From contig CALKHV010000142.1 in assembly GCA_937988865.1 (NCBI GenBank), positions 1 through 26,396 on the forward strand: DNA of 26,396 nucleotides. The letters run 5' to 3'. Origin of the DNA: an uncultured Propionibacteriaceae bacterium (GTDB lineage: Bacteria; Actinomycetota; Actinomycetes; Propionibacteriales; Propionibacteriaceae). The notes beneath the pieces were generated by a model. The model saw only the letters and a list, made by a program, of their open reading frames with translations. It made no database searches and had not been told where the DNA came from. The number at the start of each line of letters is the position of its first letter. Position 1 is the stretch's first letter. A program made the translations under genes and the position numbers. This document shows positions 15,202 through 22,468 of the stretch, piece by piece.

Positions 15202-16641
15202 TCAGAGTTCGAGGCCCGGGTACAGCGGATTGGCGTCCAGGATCTCGGCCGCCGCAGCTTTGACCCGGTCGGCGACGCCGTCCGCCAAGGTGTACTTCGC
15301 CTTGCCCGGCGTCCCCTGGGCGGTGGTGACGGGGGTCGTGTTCGACAGGACGTCCACGATCAGCCCGGCGACCGCGTCGAACTCGGACGCGCCGAATCCG
15401 CGGCTGGTGAGCGCCGGCGTGCCGATCCGGACGCCCGAGGTGTACCAGGCGCCGTTCGGGTCGGCGGGCACCGAATTGCGGTTGGTGACGATGCCCGAGT
15501 CGAGCAGGGCCGACTCGGCCTGGCGTCCGGTGAGGCCGAACGACGTGGTGTCGATGAGCACGAGGTGGTTGTCGGTGCCCCCGGTGACCAGCTTGGCGCC
15601 ACGCGACAGGAGGCCCTCGGCGAGGGTCTTGGCGTTGTCGGCGACCTGCTGGGCATAAGTCCGGAAGGCGTCGGTGCGTGCCTCGGCGAGTGCGACGGCC
15701 TTGGCGGCCATCATGTGTGCCAGCGGACCGCCCAGCACCATCGGGCAGCCACGATCGACGGCGGACGCGTACTCGGCGGTCGCGAGCACCATGCCACCAC
15801 GCGGGCCGCGCAGCGACTTGTGCGTGGTGGTGGTGACGATGTGGGCGTGGGGAACCGGGTCCTCCTCGCCGGTGAAGACCTTGCCGGCCACGAGGCCGGC
15901 GAAGTGGGCCATGTCGACCATCAGCGTCGCGCCCACGGAGTCGGCGATCTCGCGCATCGTGGCGAAGTTCACGCGGCGGGGATAGGCCGAGTAGCCGGCG
16001 ATGAGGATGAGCGGCTTGAACTCGGCGACGTCGGCGGCGAGCAAGTCGTAGTCGATGAGCTGCGTCTCGGGGTTCGTGCCGTAGGAGCGCTGGTGGAACA
16101 TCTTGCCCGAGATGTTGTGGCGGAAGCCGTGGGTCAGGTGACCGCCGGCGTCCAGGCTCATCCCCATGACGCGCTGCTCGCCGAAGGTGTGGCGCAGTGT
16201 CTCCCAGTCGGCCTCCGTGAGGTCGTTGACGGTCTTGGCGCCCAGCCTGGCCAGCGCGGGGGATTCGACGCGGTGCGCGAGGATCGACCAGTAGGCCACG
16301 AGGTTGGCGTCGATGCCCGAGTGGGGCTGCACGTAGGCGTACTCGGCGCCGAACAGTTCGCGGGCGTGCTCGGCGGCGACCGACTCGACGGTGTCGACGT
16401 TCTGGCACCCGGCGTAGAAGCGGTGCCCCACCGTGCCCTCGGCGTACTTGTCGCTGAACCAGGTGCCCATGGTCATCAGCACCGGCAGGCTGGCGTAGTT
16501 CTCGGACGCGATGAGCTTCAGCGAGTTCCGCTGATCGGTCAACTCCTGGCGGGTGGCTGCGGCGATGCGCGGCTCGACGGACTCGATCACGCCCAGCATG
16601 GTCTGGTAGGCGCTGCTGGCTTGTGCGGCGACGTCGGTCAC
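15202..16641 (-). CDS. glyA: Serine hydroxymethyltransferase
   Basis: PLP enzyme that interconverts serine and glycine while loading methylene-tetrahydrofolate. The PLP lysine is Lys275 in TTTTHKSLRGPRGG; MVDMAHFAGLVA (Asp243, His246) and LIASENY are also present. The length of 479 is about 60 residues more than E. coli GlyA (417), mostly from an insert around residues 120-190 between the YVQPHSG strand and DYDLLA. Such long forms are known in some actinobacteria and spirochaetes. GTG at 16641 follows AAGGAG at 5 nt; upstream in-frame sequence is non-coding in character. Convergent with ptsI, divergent from the AbiEi-like gene. Confidence 0.95.
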   Translation of the reverse strand: MTDVAAQASSAYQTMLGVIESVEPRIAAATRQELTDQRNSLKLIASENYASLPVLMTMGTWFSDKYAEGTVGHRFYAGCQNVDTVESVAAEHARELFGAEYAYVQPHSGIDANLVAYWSILAHRVESPALARLGAKTVNDLTEADWETLRHTFGEQRVMGMSLDAGGHLTHGFRHNISGKMFHQRSYGTNPETQLIDYDLLAADVAEFKPLILIAGYSAYPRRVNFATMREIADSVGATLMVDMAHFAGLVAGKVFTGEEDPVPHAHIVTTTTHKSLRGPRGGMVLATAEYASAVDRGCPMVLGGPLAHMMAAKAVALAEARTDAFRTYAQQVADNAKTLAEGLLSRGAKLVTGGTDNHLVLIDTTSFGLTGRQAESALLDSGIVTNRNSVPADPNGAWYTSGVRIGTPALTSRGFGASEFDAVAGLIVDVLSNTTPVTTAQGTPGKAKYTLADGVADRVKAAAAEILDANPLYPGLEL

Positions 16642-16676
16642 AGGTGCTCCTTGCGAATCGATGGGGTTCACGAACA

Positions 16677-16682
16677 AATCTA
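16677..16682 (-). promoter_or_regulatory. Putative glyA -10 box
   Basis: TAGATT on the minus strand, 35 nt before the glyA GTG. The -35 region is GC-rich and unconvincing. It lies outside the inverted-repeat cassette, so glyA keeps its own promoter. Confidence 0.45.
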
Positions 16683-16729
16683 CCGGTGCGCACTGGCCGG
16701 GGTCGCATCGTCCCGCCGTCGGTAGCCTC

Positions 16730-16771
16730 GGTGTGCAGTTGGCGCTGGTAGACCAACGGAGATTGCGCACC
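16730..16771 (+). repeat. Inverted repeat A of the AbiEi-like cassette
   Basis: Starts GGTGTGCAGTT and contains CGCTGGTA and CCAACGG. Itself an imperfect palindrome (GGTGTGCA against TGCGCACC; CGCTGG against CCAACG). Its first 30 bases match the reverse complement of repeat B at 26 positions. Confidence 0.75.
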
Positions 16772-16797
16772 TCACGGGCGGTTCGACCTTGGCGGAG

Positions 16798-16806
16798 TTG
16801 TCCACA
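16798..16806 (+). promoter_or_regulatory. Single DnaA-box-like site
   Basis: TTGTCCACA, the favoured actinobacterial DnaA box variant, lies 53 nt before the AbiEi-like start. It is solitary, so it is not an origin; it could allow replication-linked control or be chance. Confidence 0.35.
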
Positions 16807-16858
16807 GATCTGGGCGACCCCCTGTAGCTGCGATGGTCTTGGCGGCGAGGCTGGTCGG

Positions 16859-17788
16859 GTGATCCCCAGAACGAACCCTTCTGCCGCCCTGATCCGGCTC
16901 GCGGAGGCGCAGGCCGGCGTCCTCACGACCGAGCAGGCGGACGCCCTCGGTTTCCACGAGACCCAGGTTCGAAGGGTGGTCGGCGAGGGCCGGTGGCAAC
17001 GGCTGATGCGCGGCGTCTACTTCACTCATGACACGCCTCCTCCGTGGCTCGCGCTTGCCTGGGCTGGAGCGCTGACGGGTGGTGATCGAGCGGTTCTGAG
17101 CCTTGAGTCGGCAGCCCACCTGATTGGCTTTGCGCCTGAGCCGGGCGAGATCGACATCCACGTGCCGGCGACGTCGGGCCATCGGTCCACTGGAAGCTGG
17201 CGCTTCCACCGGCTGGACGAGGTGCCCCGGGGCTCGGGGATGCCGACGCGGACCATGCCGACGCGCACGGTCCTCGACCTTTGCCGACGTCATCCGGATC
17301 TGCAGGTGCACTGGGTCACCGAGGCCGTCGGCGGCCGCCACACGACGATCGCGAAGCTTCGACGGGAACTTGGCACCTTCTATCGGTTCCCGCACCGTGC
17401 GACGATGGAGCTCCTGCTGGCTGATGTCGGCATGGGGGCACACAGTCCGCTGGAGGTGATCTATCTGCGGGATGTCGAGCGCGCTCACGGACTGCCCTCC
17501 GGCCATCGTCAGGCCCGCCGCGGCGCAGGGCTGTCGGACGTCTACTACGACGAGGGGCTCGTGGTCGAGCTCGACGGCAGGCGGGGCCACGAGGGGCGTG
17601 GGCGCTTCCGGGACATGCAGCGGGACAACTTCCACATGCGCCGGGGAACACCGACTCTCCGCTACGGATGGGATGAGTGCACCCACAGTCCGTGCCTCGT
17701 GGCGAGAGAGGTGTCGTCGACCTTGATCAGCCTCGGCTCTCCTCACTTACCCCAGACGTGCCGCAGCTGCCGAGCCCTCGCAGCATGA
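16859..17788 (+). CDS. AbiEi-antitoxin-like wHTH protein with C-terminal nuclease-like domain
   Basis: 309-residue protein. The N-terminus (about 8-60) is a winged helix like type IV AbiEi antitoxins, with GVLTTEQADALG and WQRLMRGVYF. The middle has the AbiEi-like ESAAHLIGF and PTRTVLDLCRR. The C-terminus (about 195-290) looks like a DUF559/Vsr-type PD-(D/E)XK nuclease: Glu199 (SPLEV), Asp227, and Glu237/Asp239 in LVVELDGRRGHE, then TLRYGWDE. Such fusions are common and mobile in actinobacteria. No AbiEii toxin gene is adjacent, so it is not a standard toxin-antitoxin pair. GTG at 16859 is preferred; upstream in-frame sequence contains repeat A and the DnaA box. Function unknown. Confidence 0.8.
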   Translation: MIPRTNPSAALIRLAEAQAGVLTTEQADALGFHETQVRRVVGEGRWQRLMRGVYFTHDTPPPWLALAWAGALTGGDRAVLSLESAAHLIGFAPEPGEIDIHVPATSGHRSTGSWRFHRLDEVPRGSGMPTRTMPTRTVLDLCRRHPDLQVHWVTEAVGGRHTTIAKLRRELGTFYRFPHRATMELLLADVGMGAHSPLEVIYLRDVERAHGLPSGHRQARRGAGLSDVYYDEGLVVELDGRRGHEGRGRFRDMQRDNFHMRRGTPTLRYGWDECTHSPCLVAREVSSTLISLGSPHLPQTCRSCRALAA

Positions 17789-17800
17789 CGTCGATCCACT

Positions 17801-17842
17801 GGGTGCAGTTACCGTTGGCGTACCAGCGATAACTGCACACCC
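17801..17842 (-). repeat. Inverted repeat B / hairpin after the AbiEi-like gene
   Basis: Forms a long imperfect hairpin with 9-bp perfect outer arms GTGCAGTTA and TAACTGCAC and inner arms CGTTGG/CCAGCG around CGTA. Its reverse complement starts GGGTGTGCAGTT and matches repeat A. It touches the methyltransferase stop codon and may act as a terminator for both convergent genes. Confidence 0.75.
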
Positions 17843-18582
17843 TAGACGGCGCGGGTCCGCCAGGCGTAGGTCAGGTACGGAATCTCGAGGACACCGCGTC
17901 CGACGAGGTCGGCGTGGGTGGCCAACAGGTGATTCCAGTGCCCGATCCGCTCGTCCCGTTGCGCGGGGGTCGCGGTGATCCACGATGAGCGGCTGCGCTG
18001 CTCGCCGAGGTAGTCCGCAACTCGAACGGAGCGCGTCCACGTGTGCCGGAGTTCCTCGACCGGCTCGAACGGAGACAGCGGGAATCGTGCGTCCACCAGG
18101 CGTCCCCGCGGTGCGAGGTCGAGCGAGTCGAACTCCGGGAGCCACGAGGCCCTCGACGGGTCCTCCTCGTTCCAGGCGGCGGCCAGCGTCCCACCCGGAC
18201 GCAGCACCCTCGCGATCTCGGCACTCGCGCGGTCGGCGTCCATCCAGTGCCACGCCTGGCCGATGACGACCGCGTCGACCGACGCGTCCAGGAGGTCGAT
18301 CTGCTCGGCTGCACCCTGCATCGCGCAGACCTCGGGGTGGCGTGATCGCAGCAGCGCCAGCATGCTCGCGTCCGGTTCGATCGCAATCACGTCGAGCCCA
18401 CGGGCGACCAACGAGTCGGTCAGTTTGCCGGTGCCGGCGCCGAGATCGAGCACGGTTCGTGGCGCCCCCGGGAGCAGCCAGTCGACCACCGCGTCCGGAT
18501 AGGCCGGGCGGTAGGCGTCGTAGGCCTCGGCCGCGGCCCCGAACGACGACGCACGGACGGAATCGGGTGCGACGTCAGCCAC
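17842..18582 (-). CDS. Class I SAM-dependent methyltransferase
   Basis: 246-residue methyltransferase with a Rossmann-like fold. SAM-binding motif I is VLDLGAGTGKLTDSL (about 48-62), the acidic end of strand 2 is AIEPDASML, and motif post-I/IV is VDAVVIGQAWHWMDADRA, then IARVLRPGGTLAAAWNEED. It belongs to the methyltransferase_11/UbiE-like group often acting on small molecules; the substrate is unknown. GTG at 18582 overlaps the rlmB stop by 8 nt, so it is probably translated as the last gene of cysS-rlmB-methyltransferase. Confidence 0.85.
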   Translation of the reverse strand: MADVAPDSVRASSFGAAAEAYDAYRPAYPDAVVDWLLPGAPRTVLDLGAGTGKLTDSLVARGLDVIAIEPDASMLALLRSRHPEVCAMQGAAEQIDLLDASVDAVVIGQAWHWMDADRASAEIARVLRPGGTLAAAWNEEDPSRASWLPEFDSLDLAPRGRLVDARFPLSPFEPVEELRHTWTRSVRVADYLGEQRSRSSWITATPAQRDERIGHWNHLLATHADLVGRGVLEIPYLTYAWRTRAV

Positions 18583-19531
18583 GACAGCGCGAAATCTCGT
18601 AGAGCGCGATGGACGCTGCGACCCCCGCGTTGAGGCTCTCGACCTTGGACGCGATCGGGATCGACACGAGGTGGTCGCAGTGTTCGCGCACCAGTCGCGC
18701 CAACCCGTCGCCCTCGGATCCCACCACGACGACCATCGGGCCGTCCACCCCGGGGATGCCGGCGATGTCGGTGTCACCTTCACCTGCCAATCCCACGATG
18801 GTGAAGCCCGCCTTCGAGTACGACTCGAGCGCACGATTCAGATTGGTGGCACGGGCCACCGGGATGCGCGCGGCCGCGCCTGCGGACGTCTTCCAGGCCG
18901 ACGCCGTCATGCCGGCCGAGCGCCTCTCGGGGATGATCACGCCGTGTGCCCCGAAGGCCGCCGCAGAACGGATGATGGCGCCGAGGTTCCGCGGGTCCTG
19001 GATCGAGTCCAGCGCGACGACGAGTGCCTCCGTGTCGGATTCCAGCGCAGCCGCCAACAGGTCATCGGGGTGGGCGTATTCATAGGCCGGGAGCTGGATC
19101 GCCACGCCCTGGTGGACGGCGTCGTGGGTCAGCCTGTCCATCTCGCGACGAGTGACCAGCAGCATCGGCATCGAGCGCTCGGCCGCCAGTTTCAGGATCT
19201 CCCGCAGCCGGTCGTCCCGCTCGGCACCCTCGGCCACGTAGGCGGCCTTCACCGGCAGCCCCGCCGTCAGGGCCTCCAGCACGGGATTGCGTCCGATGAC
19301 CCACTCGGGGCCGGTCCCCGGACGTCCGGAGCGCTGCTGCGGCTCGCGCCGCTGCGTCGGACGCGAACCGTCCTGCGACTGCTGCGCCTTGTGTGCCTTG
19401 TGGTACGTACGGTCCTCGGCCTTGGGGGTCGGTCCACGTCCCTCAAGGCCACGCTTGTTGCGTCCGCCCGAGCCGGCCGTGCGTCCCTTGCCCTTCGTGG
19501 TCGCGCCACGTCGCGTCGAGTTTCCAGCCAT
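18575..19531 (-). CDS. rlmB: 23S rRNA 2'-O-methyltransferase RlmB (SpoU/TrmH family)
   Basis: Likely methylates G2251 (E. coli numbering) in the ribosomal P loop. It has 318 residues: a basic, disordered N-terminal tail (1-75), a SpoU substrate-binding domain (about 76-155) with EWVIGRNPVLEAL, and the knotted SPOUT domain with DSIQDPRNLGAIIRSA, VVVGSEGDGLARLV and IPIASKVESLNAGVAAS. The catalytic N-x-G-x-x-x-R of motif 1 (NLGAIIR) is intact. The ATG overlaps the cysS stop by one base (TGATG). cysS-rlmB pairing is the normal actinobacterial order. Confidence 0.92.
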   Translation of the reverse strand: MAGNSTRRGATTKGKGRTAGSGGRNKRGLEGRGPTPKAEDRTYHKAHKAQQSQDGSRPTQRREPQQRSGRPGTGPEWVIGRNPVLEALTAGLPVKAAYVAEGAERDDRLREILKLAAERSMPMLLVTRREMDRLTHDAVHQGVAIQLPAYEYAHPDDLLAAALESDTEALVVALDSIQDPRNLGAIIRSAAAFGAHGVIIPERRSAGMTASAWKTSAGAAARIPVARATNLNRALESYSKAGFTIVGLAGEGDTDIAGIPGVDGPMVVVVGSEGDGLARLVREHCDHLVSIPIASKVESLNAGVAASIALYEISRCRG

Positions 19532-20943
19532 CAGTGGGTGCCCTCCAGGCTCCAGCGCGGTCCGCCGGGTGTGTCAGTGATCGTGAGTCCCAGCTCGGCG
19601 AGCCGGTCTCGAATGCTGTCTGCGGCGGCCCAGTCCTTGCGGGCGCGCGCCTCGCCGCGTTGGTCGAGAAGTGCCCTGACGAGCCCGTCCACCACCGGGC
19701 GCAGGTGTTCGTCGCCCTTCGCGGACGCCCACACCTCGTCGTCGGCGTCCAGTCCGAGGACGCGCAGCATCGCCACGACGGACGCCAGCGTCCGGGCCAC
19801 GGCGTCGATGTCGCCGGCGTCAAGCGCGCGATTGCCCTCGCTGACGCCCCTGTAGAGGGTGGCCACGGCACCGGGGGTGCCGAGATCGTCGTCCATGGAC
19901 GTCCGGAACGCGTCAGGAACGTCCACGATGTCGACGGTCCCCACCACCTCGGACGCCCGCCGGACGAACGTGTCGATCCTCGACAGGGACGCAGTGGCCT
20001 CGACGAGGCTGGTGTCGCTGAACTCGATGGCGCTGCGATAGTGCGGGGCCATCAGGTAGAACCGCACCGCGCGCGCGGGGTAGGCCTTCGTGACTTCGCT
20101 GACCAGTGCGCCGTTGCCGAGCGACTTGCTCATCTTCTCGCCCGCCGCGGTCACCCAGGCGTTGTGCATCCAGTACTGCGCGAACGGACGCCCCGCAGCA
20201 CTCGACTGGGCCAGTTCGTTCTCGTGGTGGGGGAAGCGAAGGTCGAGGCCGCCGCCGTGGATGTCGAAGGCGTCCCCGAGGTACTTGCCGGCCATCGCCG
20301 AGCACTCGATGTGCCACCCCGGACGTCCGCGGCCCCAGGGCGACGGCCACGACGCCGTGATCGGCTCGTCGGCCTTGTGGCCCTTCCAGAGGGCGAAGTC
20401 GCGTGGGTCGCGCTTGCCACGGGGGTCGGCGTCCGCGGCGGGTTCCATGTCGGCGATGGCCTGGTGGCTGAGCCTGCCGTAGGAGGGCCAGCTCTGGACG
20501 TCGAAGTACACGTCACCCGAACCATCGGACGCCGGGTACGCGTGCCCACGCTCAACGAGCGTCCCGATGAGTTCGACCATTTCGGGGATGTGACCCGTCG
20601 CGCGCGGCTCGTAGGTTGGCATGAGGCAGCCGAGCGCCGCGTAGGCGTCGTGCAGTTCACGTTCGAAGCGGTAGGCGTGCGCGAACCACTCCACGCCGGC
20701 CTCGGCCGACTTCGACAGGATCTTGTCGTCGATGTCGGTGACGTTCGCGACGACCGTCACCTCGTAGCCGGACGCCGTCAACCAGCGTCGAAGGACGTCG
20801 AAGACAACCTCCTTGCGAATGTGACCGATGTGCGGGGCGCTCTGCACGGTGAGCCCACAGTGGTAGATCGACACCTTGCCAGGGACGAGCGGCACGAGGT
20901 CGCGCGTCCTGCCGGTCAGGGAGTCGTGGAGTCTGAAGGTCAC
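19531..20943 (-). CDS. cysS: Cysteinyl-tRNA synthetase
   Basis: Charges tRNA-Cys. It has 470 residues, normal length. Zinc ligands are Cys29 (YHCGLTVQ), Cys214 (WHIECS), His239 and Glu243 (FPHHENE). The class I signatures are HIGH at 38-41 and KMSKS at 270-274. The anticodon-binding and C-terminal helical part runs from about 310. The GTG start (20943) is preceded by TAGACT 6 nt upstream and no Shine-Dalgarno, so the mRNA is probably leaderless. It is the first gene of the minus-strand set cysS-rlmB-methyltransferase. MshC-type paralogues end differently; the KMSKS and full C-terminal domain support CysS. Confidence 0.95.
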   Translation of the reverse strand: MTFRLHDSLTGRTRDLVPLVPGKVSIYHCGLTVQSAPHIGHIRKEVVFDVLRRWLTASGYEVTVVANVTDIDDKILSKSAEAGVEWFAHAYRFERELHDAYAALGCLMPTYEPRATGHIPEMVELIGTLVERGHAYPASDGSGDVYFDVQSWPSYGRLSHQAIADMEPAADADPRGKRDPRDFALWKGHKADEPITASWPSPWGRGRPGWHIECSAMAGKYLGDAFDIHGGGLDLRFPHHENELAQSSAAGRPFAQYWMHNAWVTAAGEKMSKSLGNGALVSEVTKAYPARAVRFYLMAPHYRSAIEFSDTSLVEATASLSRIDTFVRRASEVVGTVDIVDVPDAFRTSMDDDLGTPGAVATLYRGVSEGNRALDAGDIDAVARTLASVVAMLRVLGLDADDEVWASAKGDEHLRPVVDGLVRALLDQRGEARARKDWAAADSIRDRLAELGLTITDTPGGPRWSLEGTH

Positions 20944-20949
20944 CCGGGC

Positions 20950-20955
20950 AGTCTA
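20950..20955 (-). promoter_or_regulatory. cysS -10 box (leaderless type)
   Basis: TAGACT on the minus strand, 6 nt before the GTG start. Confidence 0.55.
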
Positions 20956-21010
20956 CCGGGGCGTCGCCGCGCGACTCACCGCCCGACGGGGCCGTCCGCG
21001 AGCCGGGTCG

Positions 21011-22402
21011 TCACAGGTCAGTGGCCGCTTTCGCTCGAAGCGCCGCGATGTCGAGCACGGACGCCTGACTCAGGTCGACGTCCTCCGCGTCGTCCTCCCA
21101 GGGGTCGTAGGGCGGGGCCTCGTCGTCCTCACCCGCGACGCCCAACGACGGATCGTACGGGTTGACCAGCGGACGCTCACCCTCCGACAGCTGCACGAGG
21201 GCGCTCTCGGCGAGGGCCTCGTCGGGCAGGTCCTTGAGGATCTCGTCGATGTAGCGCTGGGCGGCCTCGACGATCGGCACCTCGCGGAACTCGCGTTGCC
21301 CCGCGTACCAGCGGTAGTCGAGCACCTCGTGGAAGAACTGCGCGCCATCACGCTTGCCACGCAACTCGTGGGGGATGGCGTTGACGACGGGTTCGAAAGT
21401 CTGCAGCAGCCACTGGTGCGCCACCACGGCCTCGTCGACGTGTTGCTGATTGGTGCGGGCGCGGAAGGTGTCGAGGTCGTTCAGCAGGCGCCGCGCCTGA
21501 TTCTCCTCGGTGTCGAGTCCGGTGAGGCGCATGAGGCGGCGGGAGTGGTGGCCCGCGTCCACGACCTTGGGCTGGATCCTGATCTGGTCACCCTCGGCCG
21601 AGGTGGCGATGTCGAGTTCGGCCACGTCGAACCCGAGCGCGTTGAGGCGGCGGACGCGCGACTCGATGCGGTGCAGTTCCGATCCTGCGAACTCCTCGGC
21701 GCCGGTCAACTCGCCCCACAGCTCGCGGTAACGGTTCTCGATGACGTCGACGAGCACCACCGGGTCGAGGGCCTCGTCGAGCAGGCCGCCTGCCTCAAGA
21801 TCGCAGAACTCGCCGAACAGATTGGTGCGGGCGATCTGCAGGTCGTGCTCGCGCTGCCCGGTCGTCAGGGCGTCGTGGAGTTCGCCGGTCTCGGCGTCCA
21901 CCAGGTAGGCGGCGAAAGCGCCGGCGTCCCGGCGGAAGAGGACGTTCGACAACGACACATCCCCCCACAGGAAGCCCAGCAGGTGGAGTCGCGCCAGGAG
22001 CACGACGAGCGCATCCAGCAGGCGCATCACCGTGTCCTTGCGGACGCCGGAACTGAACAGCGACCGGTACGGCAGGGAGAACTGCAGGTGCCGGGTGATG
22101 AGCACCGGATCGAGGAGTTCACCGGTTGCGCTGACGCGTCCGCTGACGACACCGATGGGTTCGACGGACGGGGTGTCGAGGCGCATCAGATCGTGGAGCA
22201 TCCGGTACTCGTGGATGGCGAGGTGTTCGATGACTTCCTTCGCCGCGTAGACCGAGTCGCCGACCTTGATGAACCGGACGACGTGTCTGGAGATGCCTCG
22301 TGGGAGGGCGACCAGGTGCTCGTGGGGCCATTCGGCGAGGGGCACGTTCCATGGCAGGGGGATCAGCCTGGCGTCCGGCTGCGCTGACAGGAATCGGGGC
22401 AC
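21011..22402 (-). CDS. DUF4032 domain-containing protein with kinase-like fold
   Basis: 463-residue protein of a family common in actinobacteria. The N-terminal half looks like an atypical protein kinase/Kdo-kinase fold: lysine Lys55 in VYAAKEV, catalytic-loop-like GFLWGDVSLSNVLF (Asp148, Asn153) and a DFG-like YLVDAETGE (Asp169). The DUF4032 part follows (about 190-400, HRIESRVRRLNALGFDVAEL ends one conserved helix), and an acidic tail is at 425-450. The start is GTG at 22402, giving PRFLSAQPDA and a leaderless-type -10 (CAGACT) 6 nt upstream; an ATG 51 nt upstream is less likely. No function is established for the family. Confidence 0.82.
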   Translation of the reverse strand: MPRFLSAQPDARLIPLPWNVPLAEWPHEHLVALPRGISRHVVRFIKVGDSVYAAKEVIEHLAIHEYRMLHDLMRLDTPSVEPIGVVSGRVSATGELLDPVLITRHLQFSLPYRSLFSSGVRKDTVMRLLDALVVLLARLHLLGFLWGDVSLSNVLFRRDAGAFAAYLVDAETGELHDALTTGQREHDLQIARTNLFGEFCDLEAGGLLDEALDPVVLVDVIENRYRELWGELTGAEEFAGSELHRIESRVRRLNALGFDVAELDIATSAEGDQIRIQPKVVDAGHHSRRLMRLTGLDTEENQARRLLNDLDTFRARTNQQHVDEAVVAHQWLLQTFEPVVNAIPHELRGKRDGAQFFHEVLDYRWYAGQREFREVPIVEAAQRYIDEILKDLPDEALAESALVQLSEGERPLVNPYDPSLGVAGEDDEAPPYDPWEDDAEDVDLSQASVLDIAALRAKAATDL

Positions 22403-22408
22403 CCGCCA

Positions 22409-22414
22409 AGTCTG
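22409..22414 (-). promoter_or_regulatory. -10 box of the DUF4032 gene (leaderless type)
   Basis: CAGACT on the minus strand, 6 nt before the GTG start, the same geometry as cysS. Confidence 0.4.
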
Positions 22415-22468
22415 ACAGAACGGACGCAGGATCGGAACGACAAGCCCATTCACAGGGCCGAAGCCCGA

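Larger units (their letters stand above)
16730..17842 (+). mobile_element. Possible small mobile cassette bounded by inverted repeats
   Basis: A single gene (AbiEi-like wHTH plus nuclease-like domain) sits between two related about 42-bp repeats in inverted orientation. The outer flanks read CCTCG (left) and CCTAG (right), 4 of 5 alike, a possible worn target duplication. No transposase is inside, so if mobile it would need the encoded nuclease or a helper. The alternative is two members of a dispersed palindrome family acting as terminator and leader. Confidence 0.35.

Noticed and set aside
15196..16725. 509-codon plus-strand open frame opposite glyA
   Set aside because: glyA has every catalytic motif; the opposite frame is Gly/Val/Arg/His-rich and unrelated to known families.
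20876..22387. 503-codon plus-strand open frame opposite the DUF4032 gene
   Set aside because: Antisense shadow of a conserved gene; no motifs.
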